Positions 23,090 to 30,866 of a stretch of 37,234 bases of DNA are shown here, in pieces. Below the pieces are notes generated by a model. It saw only the letters and a list, made by a program, of their open reading frames with translations, did not search any database and was not told the origin of the DNA. The stretch's first letter is position 1; every line of letters starts with the position of its first letter. This DNA is from Bacteroidia bacterium (GTDB lineage Bacteria > Bacteroidota > Bacteroidia > Bacteroidales > Azobacteroidaceae), in the NCBI GenBank assembly GCA_025996815.1, contig BNTT01000015.1, positions 1 to 37,234 of the forward strand, given 5' to 3'. The position numbers and the translations under genes are program-made.

Positions 23090-24478
23090 ATGAAAAAGAT
23101 GAAAAAAATAGTTGTTTGTTTGCTGGCGATTTTGGGTTGTCAGGGGGCTGTGGCGCAGCAGAATGTCATTGATGAGGTGATTTGGGTGATTGGCGATGAG
23201 GCGATTTTTAAGTCGGATGTGGAGGCGATGCGGTTGCAGATGCTGTTTGAAAATCAGCACGTGCAGGGCGACCCCTATTGCTTTATCCCTGAGCAGATTG
23301 CGGTGCAGAAACTGTATCTGCATCAGGCGCAGTTAGACAGTATCAATGTGCCCGAATCGGAGGTTATTCGGATGGTTGACAGCCGCATCAACAGCGCAAT
23401 CAGCCGCTCAGGCTCGCGGGAACGCCTCGAACAGGAGATGGGCAAGCCGCTGAGTGCCATTCGCGACGAGTTGCGCACCACCACGCGCGAGGGCTATCAG
23501 GTGCAGATGATGCAGAAAGATTTGGTGAAAAGCGTGAAAATAACGCCGTCGGACGTGCGTGCCTATTATGAGCGCATCCCGAAAGACAGTCTGCCATTTA
23601 TCCCCACCACGGTGGAGGTGGAGATTATCACCAACGAGCCGGTGATTTCGCTCGAAGAGATGGACTATGTGAAGGGGCGGTTGCGCGATTATACCGAGCA
23701 GGTGACGAGCGGCAAACGGGATTTTTCGACCCTCGCGCGGCTCTATTCGGTGGATAAAGGCTCTGCCATACAGGGCGGGGAATTGGGATTTATGGGCAAG
23801 GGACAACTCGTGCCGGAGTTTGCCGCCGCCGCGTTTGAACTCAACGACCCCAAACGGGTGTCGCGCATCGTGGAAACGGAATACGGCTACCATATTATGC
23901 AGTTGATTGAAAGTCGCGGCGACCGCGTGAATGTGCGCCACATCCTGCTGAAGCCGCAAGTGACCAAGGAGGAACTGGAAACGGCAATGGTGCGCTTAGA
24001 CTCTATCCGCACCGATATTGTGGAGGGCAAAAACGGCGTGAAAATATCGTTTGAGGATGCCGTACCCTACATTTCGCAGGACAAAGACACGCGGATGAAC
24101 AACGGGCTGATGGTCAATAATCAGGACGAATACAGCGAACGGTTTGGGACGTCCCGTTTTGAACTGTCGGAACTGCCCGCCGAAGTCGGCAAAGTGGTCT
24201 ATACGATGAATGTGGGCGACATTTCGCACGCCTTCACGATGAAAAATGCCAAGCAAAAAGACGTGGTTGCCATCGTGAAACTGAAATCGAAGACGGAGGG
24301 GCACCGAGCAAGCCTTTCGGATGATTATCAAGCGTTGAAAAACCTGACGGAAGAACAAAAACGGCAGGAAACACTCGAAAAGTGGCTGGCGCAAAAGCAA
24401 AAAGACACCTATATTCGTATCAACGACAAGTGGAAAAATTGTGATTTTCAATTCAAAGGCTGGATAAAAGGTGAATAA
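23090..24478 (+). CDS. SurA-like periplasmic peptidyl-prolyl isomerase
   Basis: The 462-residue product has a signal peptide ending near GAVAQ. Residues about 25-170 are a SurA-like chaperone part (IDEVIWVIGDEAIFKSDVE). A PpiC/parvulin domain covers about 175-280 (FSTLARLYSVDKGSAIQGGE, LGFMGKGQLVPEF, VETEYGYHIMQL). A second, degenerate parvulin-like part begins at VNVRHILLKP. It should assist folding of outer-membrane proteins in the periplasm. It overlaps the next gene by eight bases; the pairing of a SurA-like with an OstA-like gene fits an outer-membrane biogenesis operon. An alternative start at 23099 would shorten it by three residues. Confidence 0.88.
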   Translation: MKKMKKIVVCLLAILGCQGAVAQQNVIDEVIWVIGDEAIFKSDVEAMRLQMLFENQHVQGDPYCFIPEQIAVQKLYLHQAQLDSINVPESEVIRMVDSRINSAISRSGSRERLEQEMGKPLSAIRDELRTTTREGYQVQMMQKDLVKSVKITPSDVRAYYERIPKDSLPFIPTTVEVEIITNEPVISLEEMDYVKGRLRDYTEQVTSGKRDFSTLARLYSVDKGSAIQGGELGFMGKGQLVPEFAAAAFELNDPKRVSRIVETEYGYHIMQLIESRGDRVNVRHILLKPQVTKEELETAMVRLDSIRTDIVEGKNGVKISFEDAVPYISQDKDTRMNNGLMVNNQDEYSERFGTSRFELSELPAEVGKVVYTMNVGDISHAFTMKNAKQKDVVAIVKLKSKTEGHRASLSDDYQALKNLTEEQKRQETLEKWLAQKQKDTYIRINDKWKNCDFQFKGWIKGE

Positions 24479-26102
24479 GACAACTTTTTTTGGCATCTGT
24501 TTTATTTTGGCAAATGTGTTTTTAAGCGGTTTTGCCCAACAAAAGCCCAAGTCCAAAGTGAAAATGGAATACGCCGACTCAACGATGATGAGCCGCGACA
24601 ACCCCGGCGTGCACGTGATGAAAGGCAATGTGCGCTTTTTTCACAACGGTGCGCTGATGTATTGCGACAGCGCGTATCTCTACGATGCGGAAAATTCGCT
24701 GGACGCTTTCAGCAATGTGCAAATCAATCAGGGCGATACGGTGATGCTGTACAGCGGTTTTTTGCGCTACGACGGCAATCTCAACGAGGCGAAAATGTGG
24801 GAAAATGTGCGGATGGAAAACAACTCAATGACGCTTTTCACCGAAGACCTGATTTTCGACCGCAACCGCAATCTGGCGTACTATTTCGACCACGGCACGC
24901 TGGTGGACGAGCAGAACGAACTGGTGTCTGTGTACGGCGAATATTCGCCCTCCACCAAGCTGGCGACGTTCAAAGACCATGTGGTGCTCACCAACACCGC
25001 CGAAGACCTCAACGCGAGCGACACCATCGACGCACACGTCAATTTTGTGCTCACCACCAACACGTTGGAATATTCCACCATCGACAAGGTAGCGACCATT
25101 GTGGGCGACACCAAAATAGTGTCGGACAGCGCGATAATCTACTCCACCAAAGGCAAATACAGCACACTCGATGGCGTAGCAACGCTCTACGAGCGTTCCA
25201 CCGTGTGGTCGAAAGACGAAACGCAGTCGGTGACCGGCGACACGCTGTTTTTTGACCGCGAAACGGGTTTCGGCGAGGCTTTCGGCGATATGGTGCTCAA
25301 CGACACCGTCCAAAAAATCATCCTCACAGGCAACTACGGCTATTTCGACCAGCAACGCGAATACGCCTTTGCCACCGATTCCGCCCAGGCGATTGAATAC
25401 AGCCGACGGGATTCGCTCTTCCTGCACGGCGACACGCTGCTGATGGAAACCGTGGAAAGGAAAGACAGCCTGCACACGAAAGACAAGGTGCTGAAAGCCT
25501 ACTACGGCACGCGCATCTATAACGTTGATTTACAGGCAGTTTGCGACTCGCTGCAATTCAACACCAAAGATTCGACGCTCTATCTCTACAAAAACCCGAT
25601 TATGTGGAACTCCGGCTACCAAATCACGGGCGAAAAAATCGAAATCCTGTTCAACAAGTCCTATATCGAGCGCGTAAACGTCCTCGACCGCGCTTTTGCG
25701 ATGGAAGAGAAGGACTCCGTCTTTTTCAACCAAGTGAAAGGCAAAGACATCCACGCCTATTTTGTGGGCGGCGAGATGACTCAGGTGGACGTGGTGGGCA
25801 GTGCCGAATCCATCTATTACCCGATAGAAGACACCGGCGCGGAATTTATCGGTCGCAACAAGAGCGAAAGCGACAAGATGAGCATCTATGTGGAAAATCG
25901 CAAGCCGTGGAAAATCGTCTGGTTTCCCGCCACAAAAGGCGAGATGCTACCGCTGGCAGATGTGTTTTCGCCGGAAAAACGCTTCCTGCAAGGCTTTTTC
26001 AACTACTCTTATCTGCGCCCAAAAAATCGCTACGAAATTTTCAGGGCAACGACCTACAAGACAGGGGATATGCCCGCACCTACGCGGCACCGGAAGCGGT
26101 GA
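24471..26102 (+). CDS. OstA/LptA-like envelope protein
   Basis: The 543-residue product is read from a GTG at 24471, overlapping the end of the SurA-like gene by eight bases. A signal peptide (ending near SGFAQ) precedes repeated beta-strand units typical of the OstA/LptA jelly-roll: VHVMKGNVRFFHNGALMYCD, DTVMLYSGFLRYDG, ATIVGDTKIVSDSAIIYST and others up to residue 480. LptA/OstA proteins carry lipopolysaccharide across the periplasm; Bacteroidota have this long OstA-like form. The C-terminal 30 residues are basic and probably disordered. Confidence 0.85.
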   Translation: MNKTTFFGICFILANVFLSGFAQQKPKSKVKMEYADSTMMSRDNPGVHVMKGNVRFFHNGALMYCDSAYLYDAENSLDAFSNVQINQGDTVMLYSGFLRYDGNLNEAKMWENVRMENNSMTLFTEDLIFDRNRNLAYYFDHGTLVDEQNELVSVYGEYSPSTKLATFKDHVVLTNTAEDLNASDTIDAHVNFVLTTNTLEYSTIDKVATIVGDTKIVSDSAIIYSTKGKYSTLDGVATLYERSTVWSKDETQSVTGDTLFFDRETGFGEAFGDMVLNDTVQKIILTGNYGYFDQQREYAFATDSAQAIEYSRRDSLFLHGDTLLMETVERKDSLHTKDKVLKAYYGTRIYNVDLQAVCDSLQFNTKDSTLYLYKNPIMWNSGYQITGEKIEILFNKSYIERVNVLDRAFAMEEKDSVFFNQVKGKDIHAYFVGGEMTQVDVVGSAESIYYPIEDTGAEFIGRNKSESDKMSIYVENRKPWKIVWFPATKGEMLPLADVFSPEKRFLQGFFNYSYLRPKNRYEIFRATTYKTGDMPAPTRHRKR

Positions 26103-26133
26103 TTTGTGAAGTTAGAAAAAATGACTACCTTTG
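26103..26133 (+). promoter_or_regulatory. Consensus promoter directly before the CBM9-like gene
   Basis: TTTG at 26103-26106, a 19-base spacer and TACCTTTG at 26126-26133 are a perfect match. The box ends nine bases before the ATG at 26143. With a start site about 5-7 bases after the box, the leader would be only a few bases. Confidence 0.75.
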
Positions 26134-26142
26134 CAGCTGAAT

Positions 26143-26805
26143 ATGAAAACAATACAGGTTAAACATGTGGCAGCCCTTTCGTTGGGCATCACAGATTGGA
26201 AATCGAAGGCGGAACTGATGATGCAAGTGGCTAATCGGGCTGCCGTGAGTACGGTGAATTGGGCGGAAGCGTTTCCATACTGCCCCGATGTGGAATTTTA
26301 CACGGCTTGGGCAGACAACACGTTTTATTTGCTGTTCGACGTGCAGGAAGACACTGTGAAGGCGGTGAGCACCGGCTATCAGTCGCCCGTGTGGGAAGAT
26401 TCGTGTGTCGAATTTTTCATTCAAACGCCTGACCCGGAGGAGGATACCTATCGCAATTTTGAGTTTAACTGCATCGGGGGCGTGCTGGCTTCCGTGCGCC
26501 GCAACCGAAAGGATTTTCGGTCGTTCACAGACGCGGAAATGAACAAATTGGTCATCCACACCTCGCTGCCGAAGCAGCCCATCACCACCCCGCGGGCTTG
26601 CCGCTGGCAATTGTTGGCGGAAATCCCGTTTGAGATGCTGGGGATGCCCAACAAAAGCCCGATTGGCAGAAAATTACGCGCCAATTTCTACAAATGTGGC
26701 GACAAAACCCCCACTCCGCACTATCTCACCTGGAATCCCGTTGGCACCCCCGACCCGGATTTTCATCGCCCCGAATTTTTCGGCGCAATGGAAATGGTTG
26801 ATTAA
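26143..26805 (+). CDS. CBM9-like carbohydrate-binding family protein
   Basis: The 220-residue product has no signal peptide. Features of the CBM9-like (DOMON-related) fold are the FYTAWADNTFYLLFDVQED strand pair, VWEDSCVEFFIQTPD, the YRNFEFNCIGGVLASVRRNR region and the C-terminal RANFYKCGD and HYLTWNPVGTPDPDFHRPEFFG. Such proteins are usual in Bacteroidota, often annotated as cytosolic or exported sugar-binding domains; substrate unknown. I use the ATG at 26143, since an earlier start at 26131 would lie within the promoter box. Confidence 0.8.
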   Translation: MKTIQVKHVAALSLGITDWKSKAELMMQVANRAAVSTVNWAEAFPYCPDVEFYTAWADNTFYLLFDVQEDTVKAVSTGYQSPVWEDSCVEFFIQTPDPEEDTYRNFEFNCIGGVLASVRRNRKDFRSFTDAEMNKLVIHTSLPKQPITTPRACRWQLLAEIPFEMLGMPNKSPIGRKLRANFYKCGDKTPTPHYLTWNPVGTPDPDFHRPEFFGAMEMVD

Positions 26806-26811
26806 AAAACG

Positions 26812-27792
26812 CTATTTTGCTACCTCCGGCGCGGTGATTGAATCGGTGAGTGCCCCCGTTATCGAATCGGTTGGTGCTCCTGCTATTGAATCGGTCAGTG
26901 TCCCCCCCGCTATCGAATCGGTTGGTGCCCCCGTTATTGAATCGGTGAGTGCTCCCGCGATTGAATCGGTTGGTGAATCGGTTAAACCTATCAGCCTCTC
27001 TATCAGTTCTACTGCTTCTTCCGGCGACGAGATTAATGGTAGCAATGTCTGCAACACGTCGTCCCAAAACAACAAAACGCCTATATCGGGAGCAAACATC
27101 AACGGGAGGCAAAATATCACGGCAATCAGGAGCAGCAACATCATAAACGCCAAAAGCGGGAGCACGGAGCGGCGACGCTTCTTTTTCTTCGGAGATTGCT
27201 CGCTGCCTTCATCGTCATCTTCATCTTCATCTTCATCTTCATTCTCATAGTCGTCGTTGTCCGTTGTTTCCGCCGATGATTTATGCGAGTGTTCGTCCTC
27301 GTCATCATGGGAGGTCTGTGTTGTCGGGTCTTCCTTTTTGGAGGTATGCTCGCGAATAACGGACTCGTTGAGTTTCGGCATATAAAACATGTCTAACCCA
27401 TAATTATCCGCGTTGCAACTAAGTTCTTCCGTGAGAGCCGACGTAAAAATAATTTCCTTGTCGTGAGAAAGTGTAAATTCGCCGATTGACGGCAGGCTGA
27501 TGCGCTTTTTTTTCTTAAGAATCTCCCGCAATTCTGCAACAAACAGCAAAAGCCGCTCTTCAGCCATTCTGTATGTAATCTCCTCTACACCACCAATATA
27601 GACTGCCAACAACCCATCGCTGTCGGTGAGCGTACTGTCAAATTGCAGGCTGTTTGTCGGCGGATGCAACATACCGTCGAGATGCATCACTTTGCCCTCC
27701 AGAGGGACAACCATCAAAGTGCCGAAATGCGGCACCGTAACAGCCTCATGCTGCGCCAGCAATTCAGCGATATATCTTGAAATTTCTTCCAT
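26812..27792 (-). CDS. HU-CCDC81-type membrane protein with repeat tail
   Basis: The 326-residue product begins with two HU-like domains of the bacterial HU-CCDC81 type (about residues 1-65 and 66-130: ISRYIAELLAQHEAVTVPHFG, and ELREILKKKKRISLPSIGEF). An acidic, disordered stretch follows (about 165-210, runs of E and D), then KKKKRRR and one membrane helix (about 213-240). The outer part ends in TDSITGAP/TDSIAGA repeats (about 275-322). Relatives in Bacteroidota often end in a peptidoglycan-binding SPOR domain; here the TDSI repeats take that place. The HU parts would be cytoplasmic and the tail periplasmic. The ATG lies five bases after the -7 box. Confidence 0.8.
   Translation of the reverse strand: MEEISRYIAELLAQHEAVTVPHFGTLMVVPLEGKVMHLDGMLHPPTNSLQFDSTLTDSDGLLAVYIGGVEEITYRMAEERLLLFVAELREILKKKKRISLPSIGEFTLSHDKEIIFTSALTEELSCNADNYGLDMFYMPKLNESVIREHTSKKEDPTTQTSHDDEDEHSHKSSAETTDNDDYENEDEDEDEDDDEGSEQSPKKKKRRRSVLPLLAFMMLLLLIAVIFCLPLMFAPDIGVLLFWDDVLQTLLPLISSPEEAVELIERLIGLTDSPTDSIAGALTDSITGAPTDSIAGGTLTDSIAGAPTDSITGALTDSITAPEVAK
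26837..26983 (-). repeat. 24-bp tandem repeat encoding the TDSI tail
   Basis: Six units of consensus ATTGAATCGGTNGGTGCYCCCGYT (plus strand) lie in a row; the third has 27 bases because of an extra codon in a run of seven C. All units keep the reading frame. A shorter trinucleotide-like tract (ATCTTC variants, 27211-27245) encodes the acidic stretch of the same protein. Confidence 0.85.
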
Positions 27793-27797
27793 GACTG

Positions 27798-27828
27798 CAA
27801 AGGTAGTGGTTTTTTGTCAAATCACAAA
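27798..27828 (-). promoter_or_regulatory. Consensus promoter abutting the HU-CCDC81-type gene
   Basis: On the minus strand TTTG (27828-27825), a 19-base spacer and TACCTTTG (27805-27798) match perfectly. The box ends five bases before the ATG at 27792, so the mRNA is predicted to be leaderless. The promoter lies in the short gap after the FkbM gene. Confidence 0.75.
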
Positions 27829-27833
27829 ATCCT

Positions 27834-28727
27834 TTAAATTTTTCGGCGAATCATCCCTTTCCGGAAACTTTTATGTTCGGCAAAATAGAGAAAGCCGTCT
27901 GTAAATTCAGATTCAAAATGATTGTCGGAAAACAGTTTGCCGATTGCCTCCGCATCGTCCGCACGATGATAGGTACAAATGGCATAATCCAAATCATGAG
28001 CCTCTTTCAATGTATTCACAGCACCTTTTAAGGCTGCCTGTTCATAGCCTTCAATATCCATCTTCAAGAAAAGATTGCGTTTATCTTTCTCCTCCAAAAA
28101 CCGGTCAATCGTGATATTTAATTCATCATCAACATCGCTCACATACTTTTCGACGATGGTAACTTTCTCTTTCCAAGGGGCAAAAGTGGCATTGAGGGCT
28201 TTGAGCCAGTGTTCGTCACATTCAAATAGATATAAGTGCTTCACGAGTTCAACAACTTCCAAAGCAAAAATCCCCTCAGCGGCACCAATATCCAAAACGG
28301 TTTTCCCCGCCAATCGGCTCAAATCGTTCAGGTAGCAATGTGGCGAACGAATATCCTGCTCGATAATCAACGACCGGTACAGAACTCGAATGTTGTTTAC
28401 TTCGTTCCTCTTCGGGAAATACAATTTTTTACCTTTATGAACAATATAATACATCGCCTGTTGATGGTCGTAGATGCAGTCAATGGACGATAGTTTATAT
28501 TCCAGCATAAATTTGTAGGGATAGAACGTCAGTCCGTGCTTTCCCATGAAAGCATACAAGGTATTTTCCGGTGTCTTTGGCAAAAAGCATTGGAAAATAT
28601 AAATAAATAAACTTTTCAGGCTTTCGCCGGGGTGCCTTCCAAAAGAAAGAACTCTACTCAAAAAGGCATCATACACCGTATAACGAATTTCTGGTGATAC
28701 GCATTTTCTGTACAATTTTGCAATCAT
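27834..28727 (-). CDS. FkbM-family SAM-dependent methyltransferase
   Basis: The 297-residue product has the SAM-binding motif VLDIGAAEGIFALEV (about residues 145-160), the acidic LFECDE after the second strand, and the FkbM signature FLKMDIEGYEQAALKGA (about 215-232). These enzymes O-methylate sugars or other small molecules, often for surface glycans. The first 100 residues are not typical of the domain and are probably a family-specific extension. The ATG at 28727 is preferred over far-upstream starts, which would run through the structured RNA at 28791-28927. Confidence 0.85.
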   Translation of the reverse strand: MIAKLYRKCVSPEIRYTVYDAFLSRVLSFGRHPGESLKSLFIYIFQCFLPKTPENTLYAFMGKHGLTFYPYKFMLEYKLSSIDCIYDHQQAMYYIVHKGKKLYFPKRNEVNNIRVLYRSLIIEQDIRSPHCYLNDLSRLAGKTVLDIGAAEGIFALEVVELVKHLYLFECDEHWLKALNATFAPWKEKVTIVEKYVSDVDDELNITIDRFLEEKDKRNLFLKMDIEGYEQAALKGAVNTLKEAHDLDYAICTYHRADDAEAIGKLFSDNHFESEFTDGFLYFAEHKSFRKGMIRRKI

Positions 28728-28790
28728 TTTTTTAATTTTTTTAGTGATTATTATTTTTTTCTTCGTCCTGAATGGTTCTAATACGCACAT

Positions 28791-28927
28791 AAAAAAAGCG
28801 CGGACAAATCTTATCCGTGCCTGAGGTCTTCGACTACCTATAAACCAAATAAGTAAGCCCACGCGCAATCGCGTGAGCGCTAACTACTTATTCTTGGTTT
28901 ATGTTTGAAATTGTCGAAGTTTCAGAC
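28791..28927 (-). ncRNA. Structured RNA with terminator (candidate sRNA or leader)
   Basis: On the minus strand, 28927-28821 folds into one long hairpin: an outer stem (CTTCGAC with GTCGAAG, plus GTCTGA/TCAGGC flanks), an asymmetric internal loop (11 and 6 bases), a stem of TAAACCAA/TTGGTTTA and ATAAGTA/TACTTAT, and a tip CTCACGCG-ATTG-CGCGTGGG. It is followed by an intrinsic terminator (28820-28791: 7-bp stem, then seven T). Upstream, TTTG-18 bases-TATTCTGG (about 28957-28928) is a near-consensus promoter. The long rod with a central bubble recalls 6S RNA, but I cannot confirm that. It lies 64 bases before the FkbM gene, so an attenuating leader is the alternative. Confidence 0.55.
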
Positions 28928-28993
28928 ACCAGAATACAAGCTAAACGCTTTTTCCAAAATGTTTTAAAATGTGCGTATGCACGTGGTGTTTAT

Positions 28994-29380
28994 CTACATA
29001 GGCAAAAATTGTTTTGTTAATAAAAATCCGGCATAAACGGCTACAAAACCGATGATTAGCGTAGCCAAAACATACGCCAAAAGGGTGCCGTATTGCCCCG
29101 ATTGGGCGAGTTGCACGTTTTCCAGCGAAAAAGCCGAAAAAGTGGTGAAGCCGCCGCAAAACCCTGCAACCAGCAACGCCCGCATATCACCACCCAACGC
29201 ATTGTGCCGCTGCGACCAGCCAATCAGCAACCCAATCAGCAGGCAGCCAAGCACATTGACGGCAAATGTCGCCAACGGAAAGCCGCATCTATCGCTCTGC
29301 ACCAACCACTTGGAAGCCAGAAAGCGCAAAATGCTCCCCACCCCGCCGCCTAATCCAACCAATAATATCTGTTTCATCAT
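28994..29380 (-). CDS. crcB: CrcB/Fluc fluoride channel
   Basis: The 128-residue product has four predicted membrane helices and the family motifs GGGVGSILRF (start), FAVNVLGCLLIG (helix 2) and GFCGGFTTFSAFSLE (helix 3, with the Phe box). CrcB dimers export fluoride across the inner membrane. It starts nine bases after the stop of mnmA, so the two are probably co-transcribed. I looked for a fluoride riboswitch before mnmA-crcB and saw none. Confidence 0.93.
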   Translation of the reverse strand: MMKQILLVGLGGGVGSILRFLASKWLVQSDRCGFPLATFAVNVLGCLLIGLLIGWSQRHNALGGDMRALLVAGFCGGFTTFSAFSLENVQLAQSGQYGTLLAYVLATLIIGFVAVYAGFLLTKQFLPM

Positions 29381-29389
29381 AACTCATAA

Positions 29390-30457
29390 CTACTCGACAA
29401 TTTGCCCACTCCCCAAACACAGCCTGCAATCCACATCATAAATCACGCCAAACTGCCCTGCGGCGATGCCCTGTATCCTGTCTTCCGACGCGATGCGGTA
29501 GATGTCGCCGATGCGGCGGAGCGTTCCGAACGTAAATTCGGGCGTGTGGCGGATTTTGAACGCGATGTGTTTTTCGTCGTCAAACGTGCCCCACGGGTCG
29601 CGCGTGATGAAATGGAAGCCTTGCAGGTTCACTACTTTGCCATACGCCGTTTCCGGCTCGTAGCCTTTGGAGGCATATATAATGTTGTTTTCGACATCTT
29701 TTTTGACCACAAACCACGGTCCGCCGCCCAATTGCAGTCCCCGCCGCTGTCCGATGGTGTGAAACCAGTAGCCGCGGTGCTCGCCCAATATTTTGCCGGT
29801 TTCCAATTCAACAATTTTGCCCGATTTTTCGCCCAGATAGCGGCGGATGAAATCGTTGTAATTGATTTTTCCCAAAAAACAGATGCCCTGACTGTCCTTG
29901 CGCAACGCGCTTGGCAGTCCCTGCGCCGCGGCAATCGCCCGCACCTCGCTTTTTTGCAGATGCCCGATGGGGAACATCAGTTTGGACACTTGCAGATAAT
30001 CGACCTGCCCCAAAAAATAGGTCTGGTCTTTCACGCGGTCTGCCGCCGTGGAGAGGTATGTTTTGCCGTTCACATCGGTGGTGGTGGCATAATGTCCTGT
30101 CGCAATTTTGTCGAAAGCGTGCCCCCATTTCTGTTCAAAGGTGCCGAATTTTATCAGTTTGTTGCACATCATATCGGGGTTGGGCGTCAAGCCGCGCCGC
30201 ACGGCATCAATCGTGTAGCTCACCACATTCGCCCAATATTCCTCTTGCAGCGACACCACCTCCATCCGGCAGCCGTATTTTTTGGCTATCGCGGTCGTGA
30301 TTTCGATGTCCTCCTCCGACGGGCAATCGACATAGCCGTCTTTGTCTTCCATACCAATCTTGATATAGAAAATCGCAGGGTCGTAGCCGGCATCTTTGAG
30401 TTGATGCACCACCACCGAACTGTCCACTCCTCCCGAAACAAGGGCTGCTATATTCAT
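29390..30457 (-). CDS. mnmA: tRNA-uridine 2-sulfurtransferase MnmA
   Basis: The 355-residue product (from the ATG at 30457, just after the -7 box) starts with the PP-loop ATPase motif [10 protein letters not shown]. The catalytic cysteines are in [12 protein letters not shown] (about residue 100) and [10 protein letters not shown] (about 198). GHYATT and TPNPD are also family hallmarks. MnmA puts sulfur on U34 of tRNAs for Lys, Glu and Gln. Length is close to the family norm. It precedes crcB closely. Confidence 0.93.
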   Translation of the reverse strand: MNIAALVSGGVDSSVVVHQLKDAGYDPAIFYIKIGMEDKDGYVDCPSEEDIEITTAIAKKYGCRMEVVSLQEEYWANVVSYTIDAVRRGLTPNPDMMCNKLIKFGTFEQKWGHAFDKIATGHYATTTDVNGKTYLSTAADRVKDQTYFLGQVDYLQVSKLMFPIGHLQKSEVRAIAAAQGLPSALRKDSQGICFLGKINYNDFIRRYLGEKSGKIVELETGKILGEHRGYWFHTIGQRRGLQLGGGPWFVVKKDVENNIIYASKGYEPETAYGKVVNLQGFHFITRDPWGTFDDEKHIAFKIRHTPEFTFGTLRRIGDIYRIASEDRIQGIAAGQFGVIYDVDCRLCLGSGQIVE

Positions 30458-30475
30458 ACTTTGAGAATCGTTGCG

Positions 30476-30483
30476 CAAAGATA
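30476..30483 (-). promoter_or_regulatory. -7 element of mnmA-crcB
   Basis: TATCTTTG on the minus strand, 18 bases before the ATG at 30457. It lies between mnmA and the S4-domain gene. Confidence 0.6.
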
Positions 30484-30492
30484 CGAAAAATT

Positions 30493-30864
30493 TTACACCC
30501 GCGTGAACTCGTCCAAATCGCGCCGCTCCTTTTTCGTGGGGCGACCGGTGCCGCGCGCACGGTCGACGAAGCCGCTAATCTTCTGCAATTCAAGTATTTC
30601 GTACTGCTCCGGCGGCGTGATGTCTTCCAAACAGGTGGGCACCAATTTTGCGCCCACGCGATTGTTGGTCAGTGCCAGCACGCGGAACGAATAGGTTACG
30701 GGCGGCTTTTTCACATCCACCACATCGCCGATTTTGACACTGCGCGACGGCTTAGCCGTTGCCCCATTCACCGCCACACGCCCCTTGCTGCACTCTTCCG
30801 CCGCCAGCGAGCGGGTCTTGAAGAGGCGGACTGCCCACAACCATTTGTCTATGCGTTCTTCCAT
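30493..30864 (-). CDS. hslR: S4-domain RNA-binding protein (Hsp15-like)
   Basis: The 123-residue product is an S4 domain ([31 protein letters not shown], then [13 protein letters not shown]) with a basic C-terminal tail ([14 protein letters not shown]). This matches Hsp15, which binds the 50S subunit with a stalled peptidyl-tRNA. It starts two bases before the stop of the outer-membrane protein gene upstream, so expression may be linked. Its neighbours Pth and L25 are also translation genes. Confidence 0.88.
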   Translation of the reverse strand: MEERIDKWLWAVRLFKTRSLAAEECSKGRVAVNGATAKPSRSVKIGDVVDVKKPPVTYSFRVLALTNNRVGAKLVPTCLEDITPPEQYEILELQKISGFVDRARGTGRPTKKERRDLDEFTRV

Positions 30865-30866
30865 GA

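Noticed and set aside
30458..30492. Fluoride riboswitch for crcB
   Set aside because: The spacer before mnmA-crcB has only about 35 bases, mostly promoter, and there are nine bases between mnmA and crcB; no room for the motif.
29402..30694. 430-residue plus-strand frame across mnmA and the S4 gene
   Set aside because: Both minus-strand genes have clear family motifs; the opposite frame has none.
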